Shown piece after piece: positions 22,186 through 32,386 of a stretch of DNA of 64,000 bases (within the stretch, counting starts at the first letter, position 1; each line of letters starts with the position of its first letter). The notes under the pieces are model-generated. The model worked only from the letters and a program-made list of their open reading frames with translations, ran no database searches and was not told the DNA's origin. This stretch comes from Chaetoderma sp. LZ-2023a. Its lineage: Eukaryota; Mollusca; Caudofoveata; Chaetodermatida; Chaetodermatidae. A program made the position numbers and the translations under genes. The stretch is taken from assembly GCA_034401795.1 (NCBI GenBank), contig CM067359.1:139407816-139471815 (forward strand), written 5' to 3'.

Positions 22186-23366
22186 AAGCATGCTATGCCT
22201 GTCATAGGCGTGCCAAGTGATGCAATGTCATATGTTATAGGCATTTTGGGCCATATGTGTCGTACCCGTAGCCAATAAAGGATGTCCGATGTTAGGTGGC
22301 TGGAACGTGTTTTAAAAAAAAGAACCACGTGTGTCCGAAATAGATAGAAAACACTTGTCGTTTCTCCTTCCGAACATAGGATTGAACGACGTTTATTTAT
22401 AAGAGATTTCCACAGAAGGCACCAAATCCGCATCTACTGTTGTTCCATTCCATATCAGACTGGCTTGCTTATGAAATCAGCCTGTTCAAAGTAAGGGGAG
22501 CTCTACTAAACATTCCGAATTGAAAAGAGCTATATCCCTTTCGGACAAGATGTTTAAGTTTTAGGTGCTGTTCTATTTCGCAAAACATGTTTGGAGGTGA
22601 CTCGCGGAAATAAAATAGGATTAATTTTAAGAGATTTGTACCGGTGACGTACCGTCCCACGCCATATAAGCATTATCTTAAAAGGGTTCTGGCGGAAAGC
22701 TCTTTTATAAAACGACATAAACAGAAAGTGACTTTTTGAGCGTATTTCTGAGCCGTATTGACAATACACATCTAGGCTTATTCACCAAAAAGGTAATGTA
22801 GGTCGATGTTTTTTTGTCAACATCACACAAGCTTATGTTCAGGGATTCTCTAAAAGGTTTTACTTCAAAGTGTGTATATCTTTCTCGTTTGAAAAATGTC
22901 ATAAATTCTCGCTTAATTCAGAAACTGTCTCTTTGTGAATCCCTCTTTAATACGCGCATAATACAGAGGGGTCTGATTACAGCACAGATTTAGTAACTCT
23001 TTCATCAAAGTGATTTTGTTAGGTATGCAGGTGTGACAAGGACGCTCTCGTGGATATGGCCACGCGTAGAGGCATTATAGGTAATGCGTGAATTGTGCTA
23101 ACTGACTGATGGTTCTAGAATGGATTTAACAGCGTGGGAGTTCCATAAACTATTCAAAGAGACTAATGGGCTTGTCGCACGGTAGCCTTAAATATTAATA
23201 ACAATGCATAGAGTATGCCTGTTGAATGGGCACGTTTCACGTTAGATCGATATATGAGGGAAAGCTTGTTAAAAATTAATACCGTCAGTCTTAAAAATAT
23301 ACTGCCCTTGAATCATGTATCATTATCAACAGACTTGCACAAGTTACCATCCTCACCTGACCAGCA
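22186..23366. other. No gene recognised
   Basis: Short ORFs on the minus strand (up to 86 aa) have no recognisable domains. No repeat family seen. Confidence 0.35.
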
Positions 23367-23445
23367 CATGCGCGCAAGCGCGCATTGACAAGTACACGGG
23401 CACGCAATACGAGAATGCGCGCGCGCACACGCGGCACGCACACCT
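23367..23445. repeat. GCGC/GCAC-rich low-complexity tract
   Basis: CGCGCAAGCGCGC and GCGCGCGCACACGCGGCACG segments. Alternating purine-pyrimidine, Z-DNA-prone. Confidence 0.75.
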
Positions 23446-23936
23446 AATCCCATCATGGCCGACACAATGCTTATACCCAGCAGATTCAATATGCATAAAA
23501 AAAATTTTGTTAAAATTTGTTGCAAAATTTAATTAACTTTTGTAATTATGCCAGGAAACGGTGACTGTCGACCGTTCGGCGCCCTACAATAACTCCTCCC
23601 GCCGACAGTGTATTGGAGGTGGAAGAATACGAAGACCCGTATAATGAATAAGGGTAGGAATTGATCGCCGTTGTTACAGTCTGGGCTTCCGAATAGAACC
23701 CATATAGTTTTGGAACAGAGGCGCCAGCTTGTGCCATTGTGTGACAAATAACAGTGTTTAGCATAAATTAGTCCCCTGATTCTGTCAAATTCGCCATGAA
23801 GAAAGGCTTGAATACAAAACGAGGGGTGGAGATCGATGAAGCCACATCGAACAGGCACACCTGTCTGAGATATTTTGTGCTGAATTCGAAAATTTCTTCC
23901 TGATTGAAATTGTACTTGTTGTTATTTTGACAACGT
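23446..23936. other. No gene recognised
   Basis: A 109-aa minus-strand ORF (23858-23529) is not recognisable and lies in unremarkable sequence. Confidence 0.3.
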
Positions 23937-23992
23937 AGTTGTTGAAAGCTGTTGCTGTCGTGGACAGCAACAGCTTTCAACAACTACATTTT
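23937..23992. repeat. Short perfect hairpin (GTTGTTGAAAGCTGTTGCTGTC)
   Basis: GTAGTTGTTGAAAGCTGTTG CTGTC and its exact inverse surround a GTG loop, giving about 25 bp per arm. It resembles the tip region of the A/C hairpin (GCTGTTGCTG) with different outer arms. Confidence 0.75.
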
Positions 23993-24123
23993 CAAATTGC
24001 ACATGCTAATGCAGTTTTATTCTATATTTATCTAAATATCTCATTGTGTGATGTCTTTGTAGTTTAAGTAATTCCTCGATGAATTCCCCATAGCTCAATT
24101 TTAAGGCAATAAATACAGGCAAG

Positions 24124-24218
24124 TAGTTGAATATTTTGAAGGTTATATGACTGGAAGCTGTTGCTTGACTGCAGCAATGCCCTCCAGTCATATTAACTTC
24201 AAAATATTCAACAGAATA
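24124..24218. repeat. Hairpin core related to family A, diverged tip
   Basis: GTTGAATATTTTGAAGGTTA at the left and TTAACTTCAAAATATTCAAC at the right. Inner arms are GACTGGAAGCTGTTGCTTGA and GCAATGCCCTCCAGTC. No A or C flank is recognisable, so it counts as a hairpin-only copy. Confidence 0.7.
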
Positions 24219-24543
24219 TGCTGTGCATCAGAAAGAATTTACTTTTTCAGGAATTTGTCGGTAGAAGGTTTAAGGAATAAGGATTAACTACCGTCATATT
24301 GACATGTTGATCGTTGACATATCGTCGACTGAACCCACACAATCACCACATTGTTGCCAGTTAAATTCCGGAAAAAAATCGTGGGACAGTAACATATAAA
24401 ATACAATGCACCTGACGTAGTGAAGACCCATGGGAGAACTGCTTTGTGAAATTGTATTCTTGCCAACAGTTGTATCAAGGAGATATTGCTTGGTAGAGAC
24501 ATCAAGCAACAATATCGGATTAGGAAAATATATATGCATGCCA
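24219..24543. other. No gene recognised
   Basis: No coding or repeat signal. An overlapping 168-aa minus-strand ORF (24790-24284) crosses the GT tract and the reverse-oriented LINE fragment, and is a shadow. Confidence 0.35.
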
Positions 24544-24650
24544 ATATTACGTGCGCGCGTAGTGTTTGTGGTGGGTGATTGATGGGCGCATTCACGCACG
24601 CAATCGTGTGCGAGCGTGTGTGCGTGCGTGTGCGCGCGCGCACATATACA
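24544..24650. repeat. GTGC-rich low-complexity tract
   Basis: Includes GCGCGCG and (GTGC)n near 24615-24645. It directly adjoins the 5' truncation of the RTE-like LINE fragment. Confidence 0.8.
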
Positions 24651-24654
24651 CTGG

Positions 24655-25459
24655 GCATGCCGCTGGAGATGGAATATGCCGACGATGTGGACTTTATAGA
24701 TGAGGAAAAGAAACCCCTTGACGAACTTCTCCCAATAGCTGCAAGCAAACTAAAAATTGAAAGCATGAATCCAAAACAGAGTTCACCCACATATACCTAT
24801 CTACACAGCAAAAAACTAAAAAAAAGGACGATCCACTCCATGGCGGCGAACCATGAAGGAAAGGTAAAATCCTGGGCTCACTGCTTTGCAGTATTGCTGA
24901 CATTGCTGCACGCTGCATCATGGGGAACATAGCTTTCTAGTCCTTCTGGAAGCTATGGATCCGTAGATCAAAGATGCCCTTAGTAAAAAGACTATATTTA
25001 TACAATGCAACCTGCGTATCCTTGATGATGTATAACTGTAACAGCTGGGCAGCTCCAAAGGCAGCTCTAGACAATCTTGATGCCTGCTACCGCAAACATC
25101 TACGCACCCTCACTGGACACCGATGGCGAGAGAGCATAATTTCCAACGATGCACTGTACAAGATGAGTAATACGCCGCCGCTGTCTGTAAAAGTCGCCCA
25201 GCAAAGATGGTCCATGTTTGGCCATGTGCTAAGGATGCCAGAAAACACACCAGCGCAGAGAGCCTTGGAATTCACCCTACTCGGAGCCAGCAAATACAGA
25301 GCCAGGAGAGGACGTCATTGCATAAATCTGCTAAGCGTGCTGCGAGGTGACCTCAACAAAGCAGGATTAGGTACACTCAAGTCAAGAATGGACCTGAGGA
25401 AGCTAAAGATTTCGGCTGAGGACAAGACACAGTGGGCAAAAGCAAAGAAGGACTGATTG
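24655..25459 (+). pseudogene. RTE-type LINE reverse transcriptase, 3' fragment with frameshift and stops
   Basis: The fragment opens with PLEMEYADDVDFIDEEKK. YADD is the catalytic motif of the reverse transcriptase palm. A frameshift near 24760 moves the frame to KTEFTHIYLS and later LLCSIADIAARCIMGNIAF, with in-frame stops near 24855 and 24938. From 24974 the frame is open for 160 codons: VSLMMYNCNSWAAPK, then RWSMFGHVLRMPENTPAQRA, the conserved C-terminal block of RTE-like elements, ending in a stop at 25456-25458. No endonuclease or upstream palm is present. The uninterrupted last 480 bp suggests moderate age. The clade assignment is from remembered motif similarity. Confidence 0.88.
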
Positions 25460-25505
25460 CTACTGTAGGATGTTTCTACTACTACAGCCGCAGAATACAG
25501 TAGTC

Positions 25506-25590
25506 ATACATACTCTGGAAAGGTGAATTTCAAGACAATTATACAGGAAAGCTGTTGAATATTCTGAGAGTGCATTACTCACGTACTCAG
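25506..25590 (-). mobile_element. Family A remnant
   Basis: CTCTGGAAAGGTGAATTTCA, ACAATTATACAGGAAAGCTG and TTGAATATTCTGAGAGTGC. These are end and hairpin-arm pieces brought together by an internal deletion. It sits immediately after the RTE fragment. Confidence 0.5.
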
Positions 25591-26040
25591 CAACAGCCAA
25601 AATATTGAATATAATATTCTATAGGCCTACATAGGCCCTACATTCTGGAAAAAATTGTCGTTTTTATCTGTAGGTGTTAAACGGTAGAGTTAACATGGAG
25701 ATGATAATGACCACTCTGATATCTTGAGCAGCCGTCATCAAATCGCTGTCATGACGACTTCAGGTACCTCATTACCTGCCATTGCTGTCCATGTCTGCTG
25801 TCTGTCTGCTTCACAGCTGGAGGGTGACATGGTAGCGCCACCAGTCTTCAAACATCATTCTTCATGCATTTCTGCTTTTATTATCCAGGTTTCATCAACA
25901 AAACACGCGGAGTTGACCTACAAATCGTGTTGCAGTCTCCTTCCTACAGAGATGTCATCATACAGATGAAAATAATCTTGCCGTTGTTGTTGTAGCCGTT
26001 GCCCCTACAATCACAACCACAGTAATCCTCGTCGTCATCG
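25591..26040. other. No gene recognised
   Basis: TAGGCCTA at 25622-25629. An 81-aa ORF (25724-25969) is not recognisable. Confidence 0.35.
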
Positions 26041-26053
26041 GCGTCGGCGGCGT

Positions 26054-26087
<34 letters not shown>

Positions 26088-26146
26088 GTCGTCGTCGTCG
26101 TCATCATCACCATCATCATCATCATCATCATCATAATCACCATCAT

Positions 26147-26187
<41 letters not shown>

Positions 26188-26193
26188 GCAACA

Positions 26194-26276
<83 letters not shown>

Positions 26277-26280
26277 AGCA
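26041..26280. repeat. Compound trinucleotide array: GGCGTC, CAT, CAG, ACG
   Basis: (GGCGTC)n at 26041-26098, (ATC)n at 26099-26166, (AGC)n at 26165-26191 and (GAC)n at 26197-26275, in one continuous block. Asp-, Ser- and Val-rich ORFs on both strands are artefacts. Confidence 0.97.
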
Positions 26281-26697
26281 TGCATCCACTTTCTGATTGT
26301 ACTCTCTTCCTGTTGATGAGAGAGAAATCGTTAATTAATCACAAATATACACAGACTTCTGAGTGACAACAACATAGTTTGTGATGACGTAATTCTGTGT
26401 CTGCTGTTACACAAGCTATCGGTGCAGTGGGATTTCAAACCACTCTATCATTATCCCAGCCATAGTGACCACTTTGATACTGAAGACAAAGTGAGACTGG
26501 CAAGATCTGAGCCATTCCCATTTTCTCCTGATTTTTATGGTTTGCTTTGGCATGGTCAGTCAAGGATGGTGACCAACAACAACCACCCCCACCCTCCCCA
26601 TCCCACCACAGTAGTTGTATTCGTGAAAGTAGCGTTATGAACCCTTATAACATTTAAAAGCCATAAGCGATAGATTCTTTACGATATACGGAATATT
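26281..26697. other. No gene recognised
   Basis: A 72-aa ORF (26422-26640) is not recognisable. Nothing else is supported. Confidence 0.3.
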
Positions 26698-26860
26698 CTG
26701 TCGAATATTTTGAAACTAATCTGAGTGGTAGCTGCACCTATGGCAGCAACAGCTCCCAGTTAATTTAGTTTCAAAATATTTACCAGCTTCATGTATTTCT
26801 GTCTTGAAATTAAGACACTGGAATTTCAAGGGCTAAAATATGACAACAACAGCCTTCAAC
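26698..26860. mobile_element. Hairpin core with GAAATTCAAG-type right flank
   Basis: CTGTCGAATATTTTGAAACT is mirrored by TAGTTTCAAAATATTTACCAG. The tip holds CCTATGGCAGCAAC. The right flank GTCTTGAAATTAAGACACTG GAATTTCAAG is shared with 45805-45842 and 55137-55165. That marks a distinct flank type for the same hairpin core. Confidence 0.65.
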
Positions 26861-27569
26861 ATCACTTTTTTGAAAATCAACACCTGTAATCCACAGAACT
26901 GAGTAGGGCATGCGAAATACAACGTAAGAGATATATGTGGGTGTGTGTGTGTTGTAATATTTAAGGCGTTTATATGCTAGTTCCCAATGCTAGGGTCTAG
27001 ACTCACGCCTGCAAAGAGAGATATATGTGACAGGTATTTCTAGTTATATGCGTTAGTTACAGATCACAGAATAGCCAGCCTCCTCTGTTAGTGGTGAATC
27101 TCATCTCCGTAGACAGCCCTGGGAACATTTCTCCGGTTCCGTTTCATCATCCTTTGTCAAACTTTGTCAGAGGAGGTGACGAAATCAGCGGTAGTTTTGT
27201 ACCCTTGGTCTAGCCCCGCAGGGCAGCTGCCAATTATTATTTAAACAGCGGGTTTAAGCGTGTCAGATTTACGGGGTGAAAGTGGCACGATCGCCCCTTA
27301 AGAGGATCCTGAGAGCTTAATGCGGCAATTGATATTATAAATAAAAGGAGATAAATTTTAAAGAAAATTACCAAAAATGCTGCTCTAGTGAGTCGTAAGT
27401 GTTGCTTGTTTCGTTGAATAACACGCACACCTGGTGCCGTGAAACGCAATACAATACAGCCAAAGCCTGTTATAAGAGACCACCTCACGTGTCCCAAAGG
27501 CGTGGCCACTAATTTAGTAAAGACAGGTGGTCTTTTAGTACAAGTCACCCACCACAGAATATAGCCTTA
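26861..27569. other. No gene recognised
   Basis: ORFs up to 103 aa (27548-27237, minus) are not recognisable. A motif close to TAAGAGACCACCTCACGTGT lies near 27472, next to the family D hairpin. Confidence 0.35.
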
Positions 27570-27647
27570 GGGGCACGAAATGGCAGTTCTTTAAGACAAC
27601 TGGTCTTACGACCACTTGTCTTGAAGATCCCCCCATTACGTGGCCCA
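27570..27647. mobile_element. Family D hairpin element
   Basis: GGGGCACGAAATGG and the right end CCATTACGTGGCCC are inverted. The core is TTTAAGACAACTGGTC, a TTAC loop and GACCACTTGTCTTGAAG. It has the same core architecture as 16506-16592 but different outer ends. Confidence 0.6.
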
Positions 27648-28349
27648 ACATACAGGTGTACTCTAGAACAGGTTTAAAAATAGTTGGTTGATTTAAAAAT
27701 AATAAAATAGCCGACCTTTTAGATTGTATACAATACATTTTTAAAAGTATATTCTCAATGTAAATACAGATACAGCCATTTAAATTAGGAAGCTTAGAAC
27801 TATTAAATAGTATAAACGAATTTGAAGAATAATAACGCAATTTTACTTCGCGGCTGAACCTACGCGTGGATGATAGTACCGAGCCACGTGCGTGGTAATA
27901 GTTATACTGGTGTTGATTTTGAAAACGTCGCTGTAAAGCTGTCGCTATTTCTTTTTAACAACAACAGCTTACGACAGCAACTGTTCCAAAGCAAAGTCCA
28001 CTTATGATAGGGACATCTGGCTCTAATACGATATGACTAGAAACTTACGTCTCGCAGTAAAAGTGTTAAATACCCCAGCTTGTTAGCGTGTCAAATACTT
28101 AGTAAATAAACTTTTTGAAAGATAGGATAAAAGACTAATCCAAGGATTTTAGCATCTTTTCAAATGTCGTTTAAATTTAGTTTACAGATTTGGACTGACG
28201 ATGTTATTCTGAGATATTTTAGAAGTGAGAGAATTCTTCAAAATTTCAGCCTTTATCTATCATAGTCCTTATTTAAAAGTACTGTTTGTTAATCTTTTAA
28301 TACATATGAAATCCTAGTATCGCAATTTCATAGCAAATATACACGTAAT
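27648..28349. other. No gene recognised
   Basis: AT-rich. A weak hairpin, GTAAAGCTGTCGC...GCTTACGACAGCAAC, lies near 27930-27980. No coding signal. Confidence 0.35.
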
Positions 28350-28425
28350 AAACTAATTCGACTGGAAGCTGGTGGAAGTAGGAGGAAACGTAGTTCAGTC
28401 GAATTAGTTTCAAAATAGTCAACCG
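28350..28425. repeat. Hairpin core remnant related to family A
   Basis: AAACTAATTCGACTGGAAGC and GTTCAGTCGAATTAGTTTCAAAATAGTCAAC are paired around a diverged tip. The left outer arm is missing. Confidence 0.55.
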
Positions 28426-28494
28426 CAAATATATCATGAAACGTTGTTTTGATTGGTCGTATTTGTTTTGTGGGGCCCAAAGGGTTAACCTACT

Positions 28495-28670
28495 AACGCT
28501 CAATCTGGCCATGAAACGCCTCTGCAGTGATTGGAAGCACTGACTCGATACCCAGCCAGCAACTCCAGTGATAAAATTTCAAAAATAATTTTCTTTTGCT
28601 CTTCAAAATGTCATTTTTTAAAGAGATAATTTTAATTTTCTTGAACAAATTTGAGGATTAAAATGTTAAT
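28495..28670 (+). mobile_element. Family B element, hairpin eroded
   Basis: It starts TTAACCTACTAACGCTCAAT and ends TGAGGATTAAAATGTTAAT. The middle retains CTCTGCAGTGATTGG and CTCCAGTGATAAAATTTCAA. Only one hairpin arm is clear. Confidence 0.55.
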
Positions 28671-28734
28671 TCATGTATGTGAGCATGGAATGAAGATATA
28701 CGCGGACAGATGAGTAGATATGTATTCCTTATTG

Positions 28735-29185
28735 ATAGACAATCATAGTGATCATATCTGCCACTCAACTATCTGTGACGTCAGAATCAAATACGTCACA
28801 TGTTAGCTGACGGCACAATCGTATTGAAGCAACTAAGTGTGTCACGAAAGTGTACATATTATATGTCTTTGATGAATTTACAATTCATGAACCATTCCGT
28901 TGATTATTTTAAAACTAATTTGACTGGGAGTTGTTGTTGCCCTAGGCAGCAACAGATCCCGCTCAAATTGGTTTCAAATTATTCAAGGGTTTACCTGTAT
29001 ACTTACATTGAAATTTAGATTACGTGAATTCAGGTTTCAAACATTCAAATCGATTCCAACACACCTAAAGGTTTGCGGGGCATAGACAGCAATGGGCGGG
29101 GCATAGTCAGCAATGGGCGGGGCATAGTTAGCAATGGGCGGGGCATAGTTAGCAATGGGCGGGGCATAGCTAGCAATGGGCATCT
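28735..29185 (+). mobile_element. Family A element with its GC-box end expanded to a minisatellite
   Basis: A CRE half with TGTGACGTCAGAATCAAATACGTCACATG (28778-28801) leads to a diverged hairpin (28895-28988) with GGGAGTTGTTGTTGCCCTAG GCAGCAAC. TTTACCTGTATA follows. The expected GATGGGCGGGGCATAGCTAA end is present as an array (29078-29180). The left end is worn (ATCTGCCACTCAAC) and matches the 35505 and 56189 copies, a subfamily. Confidence 0.7.
29078..29180. repeat. 21-bp minisatellite GGGCGGGGCATAGYYAGCAAT
   Basis: Five near-identical units of GGGCGGGGCATAGTTAGCAAT, each containing GGGCGG (Sp1/GC-box-like). Only the positions after ATAG vary. The unit is recognisably the terminal sequence of family A elements. 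Confidence 0.9.
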
Positions 29186-29926
29186 CCCTTACTAATCATA
29201 CACGCACATCCGAACGCACGCACGCACTTGTCCATCTTCGATAATCGACTCACTCATTACTGATTGTCAAATATTATTATTCTTGCCGTGATGTCTTGAT
29301 AATGTGTCTAAAATTCAATTATAACTTCTCCCCTTTTCCTTACTGTTATATAAGCATATGGTGATTATTCATAACAAGAACCACCCCACCCATCCCCACA
29401 ACTTCTCCCCTGACAGTTTCGATTGTATTCTCGTCCAGGCAATCACCCACCCACATACGACGAGCGAGAAGACAGGAAATTAATTACCACACGTCAAGTT
29501 ACCCAACAGCCATATTTAACCATGTCATTCGGTATTTAATTCCATAGAACATAGAAAATATTGTATACATCATTTTGTATAGCGCTAAATCACTACGGAT
29601 TACTTCGCAGATATTATTGTTATTGAACAATCGATACATATTTTTCAAAAGATAATTAAATTATTTCGCATCATTTAAAATAGATCAGACATCAGACCAG
29701 ATTTGTGAGAATTCTGAGAAGAAACGTGTTAACAACAGAAACAGGTGACGTCATTAATCTTATTCCGTAGTTTCCGAAGTCTAGCATAGCTCCAAGACGG
29801 TCCATAATTTGTGTATAAAGACCACTCACGTTTGAGGCCACTAACAGCTGGCGGATCTTTAACCGTCTGACCGCTGAAATTTTGCAGATGACGTCTTACA
29901 GGTGGTAGATCTCTGGGCATGCTAAA
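29186..29926. other. No gene recognised
   Basis: Contains a short ACGC repeat near 29215. TGACGTCA at about 29748 lies outside any recognised A copy. AAAGACCACTCACGTTTGAGG near 29818 resembles family D flanks. Confidence 0.35.
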
Positions 29927-30007
29927 TATTTTGAAAACAATTTAACTGAAAGTTGTTGGTGGCTAAGCCATCCACAACTTTCAGTCAAATTGTTTTCAAA
30001 ATATTCA
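29927..30007. repeat. Orphan hairpin core
   Basis: AAATATTTTGAAAACAATTT AACTGAAAGTTGTTGGTGG and its inverse CCATCCACAACTTTCAGTC surround CTAAG. Near-perfect stem of about 37 bp. No A or C flank. Same AAAACAATTTGACTG subtype as 7736 and 43030. Confidence 0.75.
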
Positions 30008-30257
30008 GTACGGCAAATTTTTTTACTCATTGAAATTATTGTTAGCTTGCCTGCAGCAACGAGACAATTAAAACATGTGGTTGTGGCATAGAAAACTCGC
30101 ATTAAGAAACAAAGTAGACCTACATTTAGCGACAACTCCTTGTCGGTGCCGCATAACGAGGGGACATTATATGGAGATTTGATTGTATAACTTGTGATAT
30201 TATGATTATTCCTCATCGTACGGCGGCCACACTCCAATAGCAGGTCTTTGACTACGT
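30008..30257. other. No gene recognised
   Basis: A 113-aa minus-strand ORF crosses into the hairpin and is not credible. Confidence 0.3.
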
Positions 30258-30462
30258 ACAGTACAGTTCAGAAATAACGTAGTTCGTACTGTTGGATATT
30301 TTGAATATAAATGGATTGGAAGACATCGCTGCCGAAGGCAGCAATTTCTTCCAACCCATTTATGTTCAAAATATTCAACAGAAAATTTCTTACAAAACTG
30401 ATGGCGTAACATAATTTTATTCTTGCTTTGAAAACCTTGCAAGTTAATTCTGATCCGTACTT
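30258..30462. mobile_element. Family C foldback element
   Basis: The ends are GTACAGTTCAGAAATAACGT and AGTTAATTCTGATCCGTACTT. The hairpin is TGGATTGGAAGACATCGCTG CC, GAAG tip, GGCAGCAATTTCTTCCAACC. TTTATTCTTGCTTTGAAAAC corresponds to the TTTTGTTTTGGAAAC block of other copies. Confidence 0.8.
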
Positions 30463-30489
30463 TATGTGTATGTCTAAAGACGCTGTTGT

Positions 30490-30535
30490 GTGCGATAGCT
30501 GTTACTGGCTAATTAACTAGCAACAGCTTATAGCA
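30490..30535. repeat. Small hairpin
   Basis: GCGATAGCTGTTACTGGCTA is mirrored by AACTAGCAACAGCTTATAGC. About 18 bp per arm with mismatches. Unrelated to the neighbouring C copy except for the GCTGTT motif. Confidence 0.45.
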
Positions 30536-30633
30536 ATCAATTTTCATCATGGCTATAGCTATCTGTCATGACTCACGCAACATTCAGCAGAACATGAGAT
30601 TCCATACATATTCCCTATCTATCTCCTTAAGTC

Positions 30634-30768
30634 TGTCCATTCGCGGGACAAGAGACGTCTATTTTTGAAATGTTATCACTGGAATGACGGTACATTTTCA
30701 AAAATAGTTTTATCTTAGCCCGCAAATGGATGTTCAATAAGGACATATTTAGCCATTGAAGGGTTAAT
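30634..30768 (+). mobile_element. Family B element, shortened hairpin
   Basis: GTCCATTCGCGGGACAAGAG, TTATCACTGGAATGACGGTA and the arm TTTTCAAAAATAGTTTTATC, then CCCGCAAATGGATGTTC and the end GCCATTGAAGGGTTAAT. The hairpin tip is deleted. Confidence 0.65.
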
Positions 30769-30839
30769 TTGTTGATTAGCAGAGGCCGCTGTAACCACTA
30801 ATTGTCTGTCGTGTCTTATTAGATAACAGAGAGATGTGA

Positions 30840-30980
30840 TGCAATATATGTGTGAGCGCGTGTGCACATCATACGTGTGTACGCATGCTTGCGTGTATAT
30901 GTGTGTGCGTGTACATGTATGTGCGTGAGTGAGTGCGTTCGAACGCATGCCTCTATGCGTGTAGTTGTGCGTGTACATAT
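30840..30980. repeat. GT/GC-rich low-complexity tract
   Basis: Interrupted GTGTGCGTG repeats. Cys/His/Thr-rich ORFs over it are artefacts. Confidence 0.7.
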
Positions 30981-31049
30981 AGAGGTGCTTATAGAGATGA
31001 TGTAAGATGCATGAGAGTAGCTTGAATCATTTGACATTTTGCCAGACTG

Positions 31050-31265
31050 CGACAATACCCATGTAGCTAGCCACCCAGTAATCATACCCATGAAGCTAGC
31101 TACCCACACATCATCTCCATAAATCCACCCGCTCAAGCATAATACCCGTAACTCCAACGCCCATTAATCAATTCCATAGATCCACCCATCAATCATCATA
31201 TCCAAAATACACGCACCTAAGCGTCATACCCATGTAGCTAGCCACCCACGCACCATACCCGAAAT
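31050..31265. repeat. Irregular direct repeats (ATACCCATGTAGCTAGCCACCCA)
   Basis: The phrase ACCCATGTAGCTAGCCACCC recurs, exactly or with changes, at about 31066, 31097 and 31228. Related ATCCACCC-containing segments lie between. Spacing is uneven, so this is a decayed minisatellite. Confidence 0.6.
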
Positions 31266-31267
31266 TC

Positions 31268-31330
31268 TCTGTCAACTATGATTGTGACGTCAGCCTACAT
31301 GTGACGAAATTGATTATGAAGACATAGGCC
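31268..31330 (-). mobile_element. Family A CRE-half fragment
   Basis: GATTGTGACGTCAGCCTACA TGTGACGAAATTGATTATGA matches the GTCAGCCTACATGTGACGTAGTTGATTATGACG block seen at 48235 and 53105. Confidence 0.55.
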
Positions 31331-31904
31331 TGATTGACAAATCGCATTCATCTATTCAGAATAAATAAACCAAATTCTCGTCAAATATCCCCCAGAACAC
31401 TAACGTCTTTGTAAATCAATATACATACTACGATGGGCATAATGCACTCGAAGAAGGCTATGCTAATAACTGACTAACAGTTTTCCTCATTTTGTGTGTG
31501 TGTGTGTGTCTATTCCCGGAATTTCCCCTGATAATTTTACAAATTCTCAGAGACTTCCAAGTTTTCTATGATATTAATTGATCAGTCACCATAGAGACGT
31601 GTCATAGTATGATAAATGGCGCTATAACTGTTGGCTTTCTGCCACATTTTATGCCATATTCCGCCAATTATTTAAATTATCTCAAGTGGCTAAATGGTGT
31701 CCATTTTGAAAAAACCCGATGTGGATTACAGATGGACCACAGACGTTGTTGTCGAAAAAGTTGTTTTCAGAAAGGATACCGGTACCAGTTTTCGATGTAA
31801 CATAGAACGCCATTCTCCACTTTAGATTTAAGATGATGGTGATTAGAGTCGAACGTATACCACGCACAATGGACTATAGTACCGCTCATGTATAACTTAA
31901 ACTA
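31331..31904. other. No gene recognised
   Basis: A short GT run lies near 31495-31508. No coding or repeat signal. Confidence 0.3.
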
Positions 31905-32000
31905 TTTCTAGAACAAAAACAGAAACATGTTAGTTAGTAAGTAACGTTCTGTTGAATATTTTTAACATAATTGGACTTGCTGCAATGCCTTCCAATTCAA

Positions 32001-32367
32001 TGGACCTTTGCAGTTTATCCATCCATCATATGACGTCATAATCAACCATGTGACATTAGGATGACGTCATAATCAATGACGTCATGAATGACGTAGATAA
32101 TTACGTCACGAACGCATAATTGGTGACGGACTAAGCGTTGTTGTACGAATTGTATGTTTTTACTATTTCATAAGGATGCTGTTGAACATTTTGAAACCAA
32201 TTTAACTGGGTGCTGTTGCTGCCATAGGCAACAACAGTACCCAGTCAAATTGGATTCAAAATATTCAACAGCTTAGTTGTATAGTTGTCTGGAAATTGAT
32301 AGTCAGGGACGTATGGGTGGAGCTTAGTTAGAGATGGGCGGGGCATGGCTAAAACTGGAAAGGTTCA
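32001..32367 (+). mobile_element. Family A complete element, nested in family C
   Basis: The ends are TGGACCTTTGCAGTTTATCC and CTAAAACTGGAAAGGTTCA. The CRE half has TGACGTCA at about 32033, 32062 and 32078. A full hairpin (32180-32272) has tip GCCATAGGC and ACTGGGTGCTGTTGCTGCC arms. The GATCGATC segment is deleted (GTCAGGGACGTATGGGTGG). It splits a C hairpin between CCAATTCAA and TTATGTTC, so the order of insertion is readable. Confidence 0.88.
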
Positions 32368-32386
32368 TTATGTTCAATATATTCAA

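Noticed and set aside
26400..26460. GTGGGATTTCAAACCAC as a T-arm
   Set aside because: Stem-loop alone; no acceptor or anticodon stem around it.
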